From contig FOAY01000014.1 of the NCBI GenBank assembly GCA_900109485.1, positions 1 through 64,000 on the forward strand: DNA of 64,000 nt, read 5' to 3'. The translations under genes were made by a program, and so were the position numbers. Within the stretch, counting starts at the first letter, position 1; the number at the start of each line of letters is the position of its first letter. Below the pieces are notes generated by a model. The model saw only the letters and a list, made by a program, of their open reading frames with translations, did not search any database and was not told the DNA's origin. This document shows positions 53,863 to 61,037 of this stretch, in pieces. Source of the stretch: Kosakonia sacchari (GTDB lineage Bacteria; Pseudomonadota; Gammaproteobacteria; Enterobacterales; Enterobacteriaceae).

Positions 53863-54357
53863 ATGACCACACCTTCGTTATCTATTGCCAATGAACTGGG
53901 GCGGTTGTTAACGGAAAAAAAGCTGCAACTGGCGACGGCGGAGTCCTGCACCGGCGGGATGATCGCCTCGTCGTTATGCGCAGCGGAGAATACCCCGTCG
54001 TTCTATGGCAGCGGGTTTGTGACCTTTACCGATGAAGCCAAGATGATCATGCTTGGCGTCAGTCGCGAAACCCTTACCGCGCACACGGCGGTAAGCGAAC
54101 AGGCTGTTATCGAGATGGCGGCGGGTGCCGTGCGCCAGTCGCAGGCGCATATCGGCATTGCGGTCAGCGGCTACGCCGGGCCGGACGGCGGCGAAGATGG
54201 CACGCCAGCGGGCACCATCTGGTTTGCCTGGCAGCTTGCCGACAACAGCGTTCATACCCGAGTGAAACAGTTTACCGGCGACAGCGAAGCGAATATCAAA
54301 GAGGCGACCAATTATGCCCTCGGCAGATTAATTCGCTTATTAGCCGAATCAGGCTAA
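53863..54357 (+). CDS. CinA C-terminal-domain nicotinamide-nucleotide amidohydrolase (PncC/YdeJ-like)
   Basis: 164-aa protein made only of a CinA C-terminal domain, whose members deamidate nicotinamide mononucleotide in NAD recycling. The signature LATAESCTGGMIASSLC, FVTFTDEAKM and GIAVSGYAGPDGGEDGTPAG is complete. Start ATG 53863 with GGAG upstream rather than the TTG three bases earlier. E. coli has PncC and the related, less characterised YdeJ; either could be the closest relative. Confidence 0.88.
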   Translation: MTTPSLSIANELGRLLTEKKLQLATAESCTGGMIASSLCAAENTPSFYGSGFVTFTDEAKMIMLGVSRETLTAHTAVSEQAVIEMAAGAVRQSQAHIGIAVSGYAGPDGGEDGTPAGTIWFAWQLADNSVHTRVKQFTGDSEANIKEATNYALGRLIRLLAESG

Positions 54358-54482
54358 ATACTGAATAGCGTACTGAAATAAAACAAGCGCAGCGGGAAAT
54401 ATACTCTGCCTGCTGCCGCCTGGCTGTTTTTTTCCGTACCTGGCTATAGTGAAAAATTTGCGCAAATAATGAGGAGGTAACC

Positions 54483-54560
54483 ATGTTACAGGTTGAAAAA
54501 GACGATCCCCGTGAAGCACCGGAATCCGGCGATAAAAAACCCGCTCCGCCAAAAAAATAA
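54483..54560 (+). CDS. 25-aa Pro/Lys-rich small protein
   Basis: Frame of 25 codons, MLQVEKDDPREAPESGDKK then PAPPKK. A near-consensus AGGAGGTAACC ribosome site precedes the ATG and a strong terminator follows 10 bp after the stop. Upstream, CTATAGT (54442-54448) may be a promoter -10. Charged, Pro-rich, with no membrane segment; not recognised. The tight flanking signals make a real gene likely although its role is unknown. Confidence 0.6.
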   Translation: MLQVEKDDPREAPESGDKKPAPPKK

Positions 54561-54570
54561 TCGTGAACAG

Positions 54571-54592
54571 GGCCACATGTGTGGCCTTTTTT
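54571..54592 (+). terminator. rho-independent terminator of the 25-aa gene
   Basis: GGCCACA and TGTGGCC (54571-54586) form a 7-bp stem with a 2-nt loop, followed directly by six T. Confidence 0.85.
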
Positions 54593-54783
54593 AACGACAT
54601 AAGAAAATACCTAAATATCTCTGGATAAGGCGATGACCGCCTGACATTTTGGCTGCCATGTTGTCGCGGCTATTTTTAAACATCATCGATACGTCATGTA
54701 AAAGCTCGCCGCGTACGCGCGCGGAAGGTGAACGTTTCCCCGCAGACGGGAACGGGCGTAGAGGATGGGTCTGAGGAAACAAA

Positions 54784-55014
54784 ATGAGCCTGCAAAAATG
54801 TACCGTAATTTACGACGGCCAGGCCCTTGTTGGCCCGGCGGACATCCCCCTGATCGATTTTCTCGATGCCAGCAACAGGACTTTACCCCATGTCTGCTAT
54901 CACCTGGCGCTGGAGCCGCTGCAAACCTGCGATGTTTGCTGGGTGGAACAGGCACCCATCACGCTGCTCTATAACAGCTGGGGTTTTCGCGTTTTCAGCG
55001 GCAAGATTGAGTAA
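54784..55014 (+). pseudogene. Truncated [2Fe-2S] N-terminal domain of a YrhE/YjgC-type formate dehydrogenase
   Basis: 76-aa frame with a usable ribosome site (GAGGAAAC). Residues 1-53 match the N-terminal ferredoxin-like domain of YrhE/YjgC-type formate dehydrogenases, with ASNRTLPHVCYHLALEPLQT and the cluster cysteines C-x11-C-x2-C. The fourth Cys and the rest of the large oxidoreductase are absent; after CDVCWVEQAPI the sequence changes to unrelated residues and stops. No remainder is found downstream, where the CioX gene begins. It is either a gene remnant or, less likely, a standalone small iron-sulfur protein. Confidence 0.6.
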
Positions 55015-55030
55015 ACCTTCCCGCGCTGCC

Positions 55031-55156
55031 TTACGCGCGTAGCCCGGCCATGGACATCAGCAGCCTGAGCACAGCGCTGACGAGAAACAGGGCCAGCACG
55101 CTGGCAAACCACAGCCCAACAAACCAGATGATTTTCGCTGCGATACGTTTTGACAT
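55031..55156 (-). CDS. DUF2474-type small subunit of the CioAB/CydAB oxidase
   Basis: 41-aa single-pass membrane protein (MSKRIAAKIIWFVGLWFASV then LALFLVSAVLRLLMSMAGL). Small DUF2474 or CydX-like proteins of this size regularly follow bd-type oxidase operons. The ATG at 55154-55156 overlaps the stop of the cydB-like gene (ATGA), so it is translationally coupled to the oxidase. Confidence 0.75.
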   Translation of the reverse strand: MSKRIAAKIIWFVGLWFASVLALFLVSAVLRLLMSMAGLRA

Positions 55157-56166
55157 CAGTGATACCCCGCGCCATGCTGGATTTTTCCGCGAAACACGTA
55201 GTAGCTCCAGAAGGTGTAAACCAGGATCACCGGAATAATCAGCAGTGCGCCAACCAGCATAAAGCCCTGGCTTTGCGGCGGCGCGGCGGCCTGCCACAGC
55301 GTGATCTCCGGTGGAATAATATGCGGCCAGATACTGATGCCCAGCCCGCTAAAGCCGAGGAAAATCAGCCCCAGCGTCAGAATGAACGGCAAAATATGGT
55401 ATTGCGCGTTGCTCAGCGTATGCCATAACCAGACGCTGAAGAGGATCACCAGCAGCGGAACCGGGGCAAAGAACCAGATATTCGGCCGGCTGAACCAGCG
55501 TTCGGCGATCGCCGCATGGGAAAGCGGTGTCCACAGGCTGATCGCGGCCATCGTTACCAGCAGCGCCAGCAGCAGCGTTCTGGCGACAACGCGCATTTTC
55601 TGTTGCAGGTTTCCTTCGCTTTTCATCACCAGCCAGCTGGCCCCCAGCAGGCCATAAGTGATCACCAGCCCAACGCCGCAGAACAGGTTAAAGGGCGTCA
55701 GCCAGTCGAGCGAACCGCCGCTGAAGGTGCGGCCGGTGACGGGAAAACCGTTGATCACCGCGCCGACCACCACGCCCTGCATAAAGGTTGCCAGCAGCGA
55801 TCCGGCGAGAAAGGACTTATCCCAGAACGGCTTGTGATTCGGTGTGGCTTTAAAACGAAACTCAAACGCCACGCCGCGAAAAATAAGACCGATCAACATG
55901 AATGTTAGCGGGATGGCCAGCGCATCCGCGATTACCGCATAAGCGAGAGGAAACGCGCCGAAAAGCCCGGCGCCGCCGAGCACCAGCCAGGTTTCGTTAC
56001 CATCCCACACCGGTGCGACGCTGTTCACCATAATGTCCCGTTCGTCACCGTCCTGAATCGCCGGGAAGAGAATACCGATGCCCAGATCGAAGCCGTCCAT
56101 CACGATATACATCAGCGTGGCAAAGACGATGATGACAAACCAGATCAGCGATAAATCGATGCCCAT
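55156..56166 (-). CDS. cydB: Cytochrome bd-type (CIO) ubiquinol oxidase subunit II
   Basis: 336-aa membrane subunit with eight to nine helices, opening with FVIIVFATLMYIVMDGFDLG and IGILFPAI, the family N-terminus, followed by DEADIMVNSVAPVWDGNETWLVLGG-like sequence (VNSVAPVWDGNETWLVLG). Partner of subunit I encoded just upstream, with which it forms a quinol:O2 oxidase. Start overlaps the subunit I stop. Length is shorter than E. coli CydB (379 aa), as in the CIO group. Confidence 0.92.
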   Translation of the reverse strand: MGIDLSLIWFVIIVFATLMYIVMDGFDLGIGILFPAIQDGDERDIMVNSVAPVWDGNETWLVLGGAGLFGAFPLAYAVIADALAIPLTFMLIGLIFRGVAFEFRFKATPNHKPFWDKSFLAGSLLATFMQGVVVGAVINGFPVTGRTFSGGSLDWLTPFNLFCGVGLVITYGLLGASWLVMKSEGNLQQKMRVVARTLLLALLVTMAAISLWTPLSHAAIAERWFSRPNIWFFAPVPLLVILFSVWLWHTLSNAQYHILPFILTLGLIFLGFSGLGISIWPHIIPPEITLWQAAAPPQSQGFMLVGALLIIPVILVYTFWSYYVFRGKIQHGAGYH

Positions 56167-57566
56167 TATTTTTTCTCCTCCGCCTGCAAATTTTCACCCG
56201 CCGCAGAGAGCGGGCGCGCCGGTCTACCGTCTGTTGCGTGTTCATCCCAGGGCTGCGGCCCTTTCTTAATCAACCGCACCATATAGCTGTAGCCGACGCC
56301 GAAGACCGAGGTGTACACCACGATAAAGGCCAGCAGGCTCAGGCTCATCTGTAAGGTGCTGTGCAGGGAAACCGCATCCGCCGTGCGCAGCAGTCCGTAG
56401 ACGACCCAGGGTTGCCGCCCGACTTCGGTGGTCACCCAACCGGCAAGAATGGCAATCAACCCCGCCGGGCCCATGCACAGCGCGAAGTACAGGAAAAGGC
56501 GCGATGTATACAGCCGCTGGCGAAAACGTAGCCACAACGCGGCAACGCCGAGCGCGATCATCAATAGCCCCATCCCGACCATCAGACGAAATGACCAGAA
56601 GACAATGGTGGAGTTGGGCCGATCGGCTTTCGGGAAATCTTTCAGCGCAGGCACTTGTTCATGCAGCGAGTGGGTGAGGATCAGGCTGCCGAGAGAAGGG
56701 ATTTCCACCGCGTATCGGGTGCGCTCTTGTTCCATATCCGGCAAACCAAACAGCAACAACGGCGTGGCTTCGCCGGGCGGATTTTCCCAGTGCCCCTCAA
56801 TGGCGGCGATCTTCGCGGGTTGATGTTTCAGCGTGTTCAGACCATGCATATCGCCAATAAAGGCCTGCAACGGCGCGACGGCCAGCGCCATCCACATCGC
56901 CATCGACAGCATCTTGCGAATTGCCGGTGTGTCATTGCGGCGCAGCAAGTGCCAGGCGGCGGAAGCGCCAACGAAGAGGGCGGTGCTGAGGAACGCGGCA
57001 ATGGTCATATGCAGTAAACGGTACGGGAACGAGGGGTTAAAAATGACCGCAAACCAGTCGACAGGGATCACCTGCCCATTTTCAATGGCAAACCCTTGCG
57101 GCGTATGCATCCAGCTATTGGAGGCAAGGATCCAGAACGTGGACATCAGCGTGCCCAGCGCCACCATGCAGGTAGCAAAAAAGTGCAGCCCTGGCCCCAC
57201 CTTATTCCAGCCAAACAGCATCACGCCGAGAAAACCCGCCTCAAGGAAGAAGGCGGTCAGCACTTCATAGGTGAGCAATGGCCCGGTAATACTGCCGGCA
57301 AACTGGGAAAAGCCGCTCCAGTTGGTACCAAACTGATAGGCCATCACCAGCCCGGACACCACGCCCATACCGAAGTTGACGGCGAAGATCTTCAGCCAGA
57401 AGTGATACATCGCGCGCCAGTCGGGATTTTTGGTTTTCAGCCATAACCCTTCCAGCACCACCAGATAGCTGGCGAGCCCGATAGTGATGGCGGGAAAAAT
57501 AATGTGAAACGAGACCGTAAAGGCGAACTGAAGCCTTGCCAGATGGAATGCATCGAATTCGAACAT
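56166..57566 (-). CDS. cydA: Cytochrome bd-type (CIO) ubiquinol oxidase subunit I
   Basis: 466-aa haem-bearing subunit of a quinol oxidase. N-terminal LARLQFAFTVSFHIIFPAIT contains a conserved haem His; GFSQFAGSITGPLLTYEVLT and AFLGVMLFGWNKVGP-like sequence (LGVMLFGWNKVGPGLHFFAT) follow. The periplasmic Q-loop between helices 6 and 7 is short, and total length is well below E. coli CydA (522 aa), both features of the cyanide-insensitive (CioAB) subgroup. Expression under oxidative or stationary-phase conditions is plausible from its position beside the Mn-catalase operon. A terminator separates the two. Confidence 0.92.
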   Translation of the reverse strand: MFEFDAFHLARLQFAFTVSFHIIFPAITIGLASYLVVLEGLWLKTKNPDWRAMYHFWLKIFAVNFGMGVVSGLVMAYQFGTNWSGFSQFAGSITGPLLTYEVLTAFFLEAGFLGVMLFGWNKVGPGLHFFATCMVALGTLMSTFWILASNSWMHTPQGFAIENGQVIPVDWFAVIFNPSFPYRLLHMTIAAFLSTALFVGASAAWHLLRRNDTPAIRKMLSMAMWMALAVAPLQAFIGDMHGLNTLKHQPAKIAAIEGHWENPPGEATPLLLFGLPDMEQERTRYAVEIPSLGSLILTHSLHEQVPALKDFPKADRPNSTIVFWSFRLMVGMGLLMIALGVAALWLRFRQRLYTSRLFLYFALCMGPAGLIAILAGWVTTEVGRQPWVVYGLLRTADAVSLHSTLQMSLSLLAFIVVYTSVFGVGYSYMVRLIKKGPQPWDEHATDGRPARPLSAAGENLQAEEKK

Positions 57567-57586
57567 GCCCGGTTACCCCGCAAAAA

Positions 57587-57612
57587 AAAACACCCCTAAA
57601 CGAAGGGGTGAA
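57587..57612 (-). terminator. rho-independent terminator of the yciGFE-katN operon
   Basis: On the minus strand CACCCCTT/AAGGGGTG form a stem (about 57590-57610) followed by a run of T. It lies just downstream of the Mn-catalase stop and before the oxidase genes, so those need their own promoter in the short gap or low read-through. Confidence 0.75.
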
Positions 57613-57634
57613 TACAACAGGTTATCAGTAAGTA

Positions 57635-58510
57635 TTATTTCTCTTGCGGCTCTCCGCTACCCAGCTCAGCACCGGTCAGCGGATCAACACCGGGATCGGA
57701 TTGCGTACGTTCCGCCATCGCTTTCACCAGCGCGCGCTGTTTATCGTTGAGTTGTACCGTAGCGAGGCCATCGCCGCCATCCACGGCAGGTTGCGGATCG
57801 GCCACGTAGTCGAAGTTCTCGTCGCTGTTCCAGCTTCCGCGCGGATCGTCGCCCTCGGACATGTTGTAGTACACATTGCTGTACTGTTCGATAGGCGGCA
57901 ATTTACCTGGCGGAAAGTTATTACGAATGGAATAGAGCGCTTTCTCGAAAGAGAGCTGATGCGCCGCTTCGCGCGTCATCAGGAAACTCAGCGCATCTTT
58001 AACGCCTGGATCGTCCGTGACATTAATCAGCCGTTCGTAAATAATTTTCGCGCGCGCTTCCGCCGCAATATTGGAGCGCATATCCGCCGTCACTTCGCCG
58101 ATGGTATCAATATAAGCCGCCGTCCACGGTACGCCGCCGGAATTCGTCAGGGCAGGGCCGCCGCCATATAACAGCGAGGTAATATGGCTGTCATTGCCAT
58201 TAGCGGTTAAAGAGCGATAAAGTTCCGCTTCTTTTTCTGTCCCTTCGGCCAGTTCGCCTTTCGCGCCTTTATTCAGCATGCCGACCAGAGTTCCAATAAT
58301 TTCCAGATGGCTTAACTCTTCGGTGGCAATATCCATCAACATCTCTTTGCGGCCCACATCGTCATCGCCCAGGCCCTGGGTGAAATAACGGCAGGCGGCC
58401 GCCAGCTCGCCTTGCGGGCCGCCGAACTGTTCCAGTAAGAGGTTCGCCAGCCCTGGGTTTGGCTCACTGACGCGTACGGTGTACTGTAGTTGTTTTACGT
58501 GTCGAAACAT
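57635..58510 (-). CDS. katN: Manganese-containing (non-haem) catalase KatN
   Basis: 291-aa di-manganese catalase that dismutates H2O2. It opens MFRHVKQLQYTVRVSEPNPG and carries metal ligands of the ferritin-like core in MLMDIATEELSHLEIIGTLV and ANIAAEARAKIIYERLINV, with a further MTREAAHQLSFEKALY helix. In Salmonella yciGFE-katN forms one RpoS-controlled operon, and here katN follows yciE in the same order. The C-terminal tail is Asp/Asn-rich and extended. Confidence 0.93.
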   Translation of the reverse strand: MFRHVKQLQYTVRVSEPNPGLANLLLEQFGGPQGELAAACRYFTQGLGDDDVGRKEMLMDIATEELSHLEIIGTLVGMLNKGAKGELAEGTEKEAELYRSLTANGNDSHITSLLYGGGPALTNSGGVPWTAAYIDTIGEVTADMRSNIAAEARAKIIYERLINVTDDPGVKDALSFLMTREAAHQLSFEKALYSIRNNFPPGKLPPIEQYSNVYYNMSEGDDPRGSWNSDENFDYVADPQPAVDGGDGLATVQLNDKQRALVKAMAERTQSDPGVDPLTGAELGSGEPQEK

Positions 58511-58531
58511 AAATTCTCCTGATGCTTTAGT

Positions 58532-59038
58532 TTATTTTTTAGCTTCCACACCGGCAGCGGCATCGCGAAGTAAAAATTGTTCGGTAACGTCGGGTAAATG
58601 ATTGAACGCCCATTCAGCCATCGCTTTTTCTTCGGCGAGAATTTGTTTGAAAATATCGATGCTGGCAATATCACCGACTTTTTCTGCCGCTGCAATTAAC
58701 GACGTATAACAGGCAATTTCAAATTGCTCGAATACGTAGCTGCTAATTGAGCCTTTAACCACTTCATCTGAAGCAAACATACCGCCAACGGCCTGGCCCA
58801 TGGCACTCATTTTACTGGTGGCATCTTTCATTAATGAGCGATTAATATTATTGCGATCGAGAACCTCTTCCAGGAGTTTTATCTGTTCTTGAGTTTCAGT
58901 TAAGTGCTGCTCAATTCTTGCACGCAGATCGGGATAATTATCGATGCGACTGCTCATTGCATTGAGCATCGATTCCGCTTGTTTTTCCATGGCGTGCGCG
59001 TCGCGTAGCCAGTCATGATAATTTTCTTGCGGTGTCAT
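58532..59038 (-). CDS. yciE: YciE, ferritin-like DUF892 protein
   Basis: 168-aa four-helix-bundle protein of the ferritin-like DUF892 group, matched by WLRDAHAMEKQAESMLNAM, EQFEIACYTSLIAAAEKVGD and ILAEEKAMAEWAFNHLPDV. The paired Glu residues in helices 1 and 3 (and EQFEIACY) are the expected di-iron ligands. It lies between yciF and katN in the conserved order and is probably part of an oxidative-stress or envelope-stress response. Confidence 0.88.
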   Translation of the reverse strand: MTPQENYHDWLRDAHAMEKQAESMLNAMSSRIDNYPDLRARIEQHLTETQEQIKLLEEVLDRNNINRSLMKDATSKMSAMGQAVGGMFASDEVVKGSISSYVFEQFEIACYTSLIAAAEKVGDIASIDIFKQILAEEKAMAEWAFNHLPDVTEQFLLRDAAAGVEAKK

Positions 59039-59113
59039 AGTACATTCCTCTATTTTGGGGCTGTCTTATTGACCCTGAAGAATAATATTATCAGGGATGA
59101 CATATGCTAACGG

Positions 59114-59611
59114 TTATTTGCTTTCGGCTTTCTGATTAATACTTGAGGTTGCTATTTTGGTGAGTAACGTATCGGTGGTTTTTTCTTCCTCTAAGGTTTC
59201 AGCAAGTAATTGCTGCGCCTTTTTCAGACCTAACTGACTGGCGAGGGCACAAAGCGTACCGTAGGAGGCAATTTCGTAATGTTCGACTTTTTGCGCAGCC
59301 GCAATCAGCCCGGCATCGCGTACGCTGCCTTTTTCCGTGGCTTCAATGACTTCATTGGCTTCATCAATCAGCCCTTCCATCGCGTGACATTTCATACGCT
59401 TAAGCTTGATGTTGGGCTCGGCTTCTACCAACTGGTCGAGGCGCTCAATCTGCCCCTGGGTTTCTTCATAGTGCTTTTTGAAAGCCTCAGACAGCTCGCT
59501 GCTCGAAGATTCGCGCGCCAGTTTGGAGAGGGCGCGGGTTAGTTGCTTCTCTGCGCTGTAAATGTCAGAGAGAGAATGAATAAATAGCTCGGTAACGGAA
59601 TTAATCTGCAT
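59114..59611 (-). CDS. yciF: YciF, ferritin-like DUF892 protein
   Basis: 165-aa helical protein of the DUF892 family with LFIHSLSDIYSAEKQLTRAL, HYEETQGQIERLDQLVE, MEGLIDEANEVIE and VEHYEIASYGTLCALASQLG, the E. coli YciF pattern. YciF forms a dimer with a ferritin-like fold. It is produced under stress in E. coli. Located between yciG and yciE; preceded by a short leader after the yciG stop. Confidence 0.92.
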   Translation of the reverse strand: MQINSVTELFIHSLSDIYSAEKQLTRALSKLARESSSSELSEAFKKHYEETQGQIERLDQLVEAEPNIKLKRMKCHAMEGLIDEANEVIEATEKGSVRDAGLIAAAQKVEHYEIASYGTLCALASQLGLKKAQQLLAETLEEEKTTDTLLTKIATSSINQKAESK

Positions 59612-59708
59612 AGCGAATTACCTTTCATGCAAGAGAAAATAATGGCGAGCCATTTCGACTCGCCGTGAAATATTAATAACTAAATGCTTGAAGCGAGGTG
59701 GTAATCAA

Positions 59709-59891
59709 TCACTCACCTGATTTGCGGCCGCCGCCATGGCTATTTTGACCGCCTTTTTTCCCGGCTTCAGATGCACGCTGCGGATCATTTTTGAAATTAC
59801 CGCCGCTATGTTGACCACCTTTACGACCTGCTTCGGATGCTTTATCACGATCTTCTGCGAAATTACCAGAACCGCCACGATGTTCAGCCAT
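59709..59891 (-). CDS. yciG: YciG, Gly-rich stress protein with KGG repeats
   Basis: 60-aa protein with two KGG motifs (ASEAGRKGGQHSGGNFKNDP, ASEAGKKGGQN), the hallmark of YciG and the Bacillus GsiB group; disordered and RpoS-induced. First gene of the yciG-yciF-yciE-katN group. Upstream on the minus strand, CTAACTTTA (59966-59974) resembles an RpoS-type -10. Confidence 0.92.
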   Translation of the reverse strand: MAEHRGGSGNFAEDRDKASEAGRKGGQHSGGNFKNDPQRASEAGKKGGQNSHGGGRKSGE

Positions 59892-60327
59892 GTTATTTCT
59901 CCAGTTTCGTTGTTTAAAATAAACGACATATTCTGCATCTCAATGTCGTCGGTGTTCGTGATTAAAGTTAGTCGCTATCGATAATTAGTCAAATCGAAGC
60001 GGGGAAAATTGGCGTGATGAAAAATTAGTCACTGAATGTATATTCCAGCTTTGTTGTATCGGTTATATATCTTTGCAGATAAAGAAGTTATGGCCAGTTT
60101 TTATAGATATGGAATAGTAACCATGGTTACAAAATGCCTGAAATGACGGAAAAATAGCCGAAATACTGACTTTTGTTTACGCGTCGGCATTATCCTGCAA
60201 TGGAAGTACATAAGGTTTGTTAATCATTTTAAGACAAATCTTACCGGGAAAGGAGATGAAGCTGTGATGTATCGCGCAGTTAACTTTTATTTTCAGCAGG
60301 GAGGGAGATCCGAAATTTTAGCTGAAA
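59892..60327. other. Non-coding region upstream of yciG
   Basis: 436 bp without a supported gene. It contains the probable yciG promoter at its proximal end and the 12-bp palindrome TAACCATGGTTA (60118-60129) with no assigned role. Several short plus-strand frames lack ribosome sites. Confidence 0.5.
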
Positions 60328-60424
60328 TAAAAAAACCTTCAGGAACAGGAAATCCGGACCGATCCTGAAGGCATGCAAGTACATATTCGCTACCAGGATT
60401 AGTCTGCTAATAATTAAGAAAAGC
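60328..60424 (-). ncRNA. Candidate small RNA of about 97 nt
   Basis: A rho-independent terminator on the minus strand (stem CCTTCAGGA/TCCTGAAGG at 60336-60371, then seven T) has no protein-coding gene feeding it. About 60 nt upstream, TTGATG (60455-60460) and TATTCT (60431-60436) with an 18-bp spacer form a plausible promoter, giving a transcript of about 97 nt starting near 60424. GGA triplets occur in the hairpin loop and the 5' part. No known sRNA family was recognised. Confidence 0.5.
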
Positions 60425-60674
60425 GCCCTCAGAATAGTCCTGGTTAAGTTGCATCATCAATGAATGTTACTATTTCGCAGCGTGAATAATTATTTGCTAT
60501 AATTTTAACAGATTGATTTTAAATGTTTTTAGTTTATTTTTGTCGGCTGGCACTGCTGATGGGAAATATTTCCTCTGTGGCTGAAGGCCATTTTACTGTG
60601 CAGATAAATTAATAATTCGCGTAAATGCAGCCTTCGTTCACACTTAATACCTTCGACAACAGAAGGAGGAATTT
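60425..60674. promoter_or_regulatory. Upstream region of the copper-storage-like gene
   Basis: AT-rich 250-bp stretch between the candidate sRNA promoter and the DUF326 gene. A TATAAT box occurs at 60498-60503, but no convincing -35 precedes it. A strong GAAGGAGGAA ribosome site ends the region. Confidence 0.4.
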
Positions 60675-61001
60675 ATGCAAACCGAACATAAAACCTGTAG
60701 CGATGCCTGTTATCAATGCGCCATTGCCTGCGAGCATTGCGCCGCGAGTTGTCTGAATGAAGAGGATATGGCAATGATGCGTGACTGCATCAAACTGGAT
60801 CTTCAGTGCGCGGCGCTCTGTCGGCTGGTGGGGCAGTTTATGGCGCTGGAGAATGCCTATCTGCAACCGCTGTGTCGGGTGTGCGTGGATATCTGTAAAT
60901 CCTGCGCTGAAGAGTGCAGCAGGCACCAGCATGATCACTGCCAGCAGTGCGCGCAGGCGTGTCGAACCTGCGCGCAAGCCTGTCTGCAGATGGCCGCCTG
61001 A
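60675..61001 (+). CDS. Cys-rich four-helix-bundle copper-binding protein (DUF326/Csp-like)
   Basis: 108-aa protein with 19 cysteines placed along four helices, for example CSDACYQCAIACEHCAASC and CQQCAQACRTCAQAC. The Cys-x3-Cys and Cys-x2-Cys spacings are those of Csp3-type copper-storage proteins, which bind many Cu(I) ions inside a helical bundle. It has no signal peptide, so it would act in the cytoplasm. Strong ribosome site. Its neighbours are stress genes; no copper regulator is adjacent. Confidence 0.88.
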   Translation: MQTEHKTCSDACYQCAIACEHCAASCLNEEDMAMMRDCIKLDLQCAALCRLVGQFMALENAYLQPLCRVCVDICKSCAEECSRHQHDHCQQCAQACRTCAQACLQMAA

Positions 61002-61037
61002 TGCGGGCATAAGCGCGGTGGCGCTACCCCGGCATCA

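Noticed and set aside
54388..54433. Terminator of the CinA-like gene
   Set aside because: An 8-bp stem with a G-U pair exists, but the T-run starts about ten bases after the stem, so intrinsic termination is doubtful.
60118..60129. 12-bp palindrome TAACCATGGTTA upstream of yciG
   Set aside because: Too far from the likely yciG promoter and too short to assign a role.
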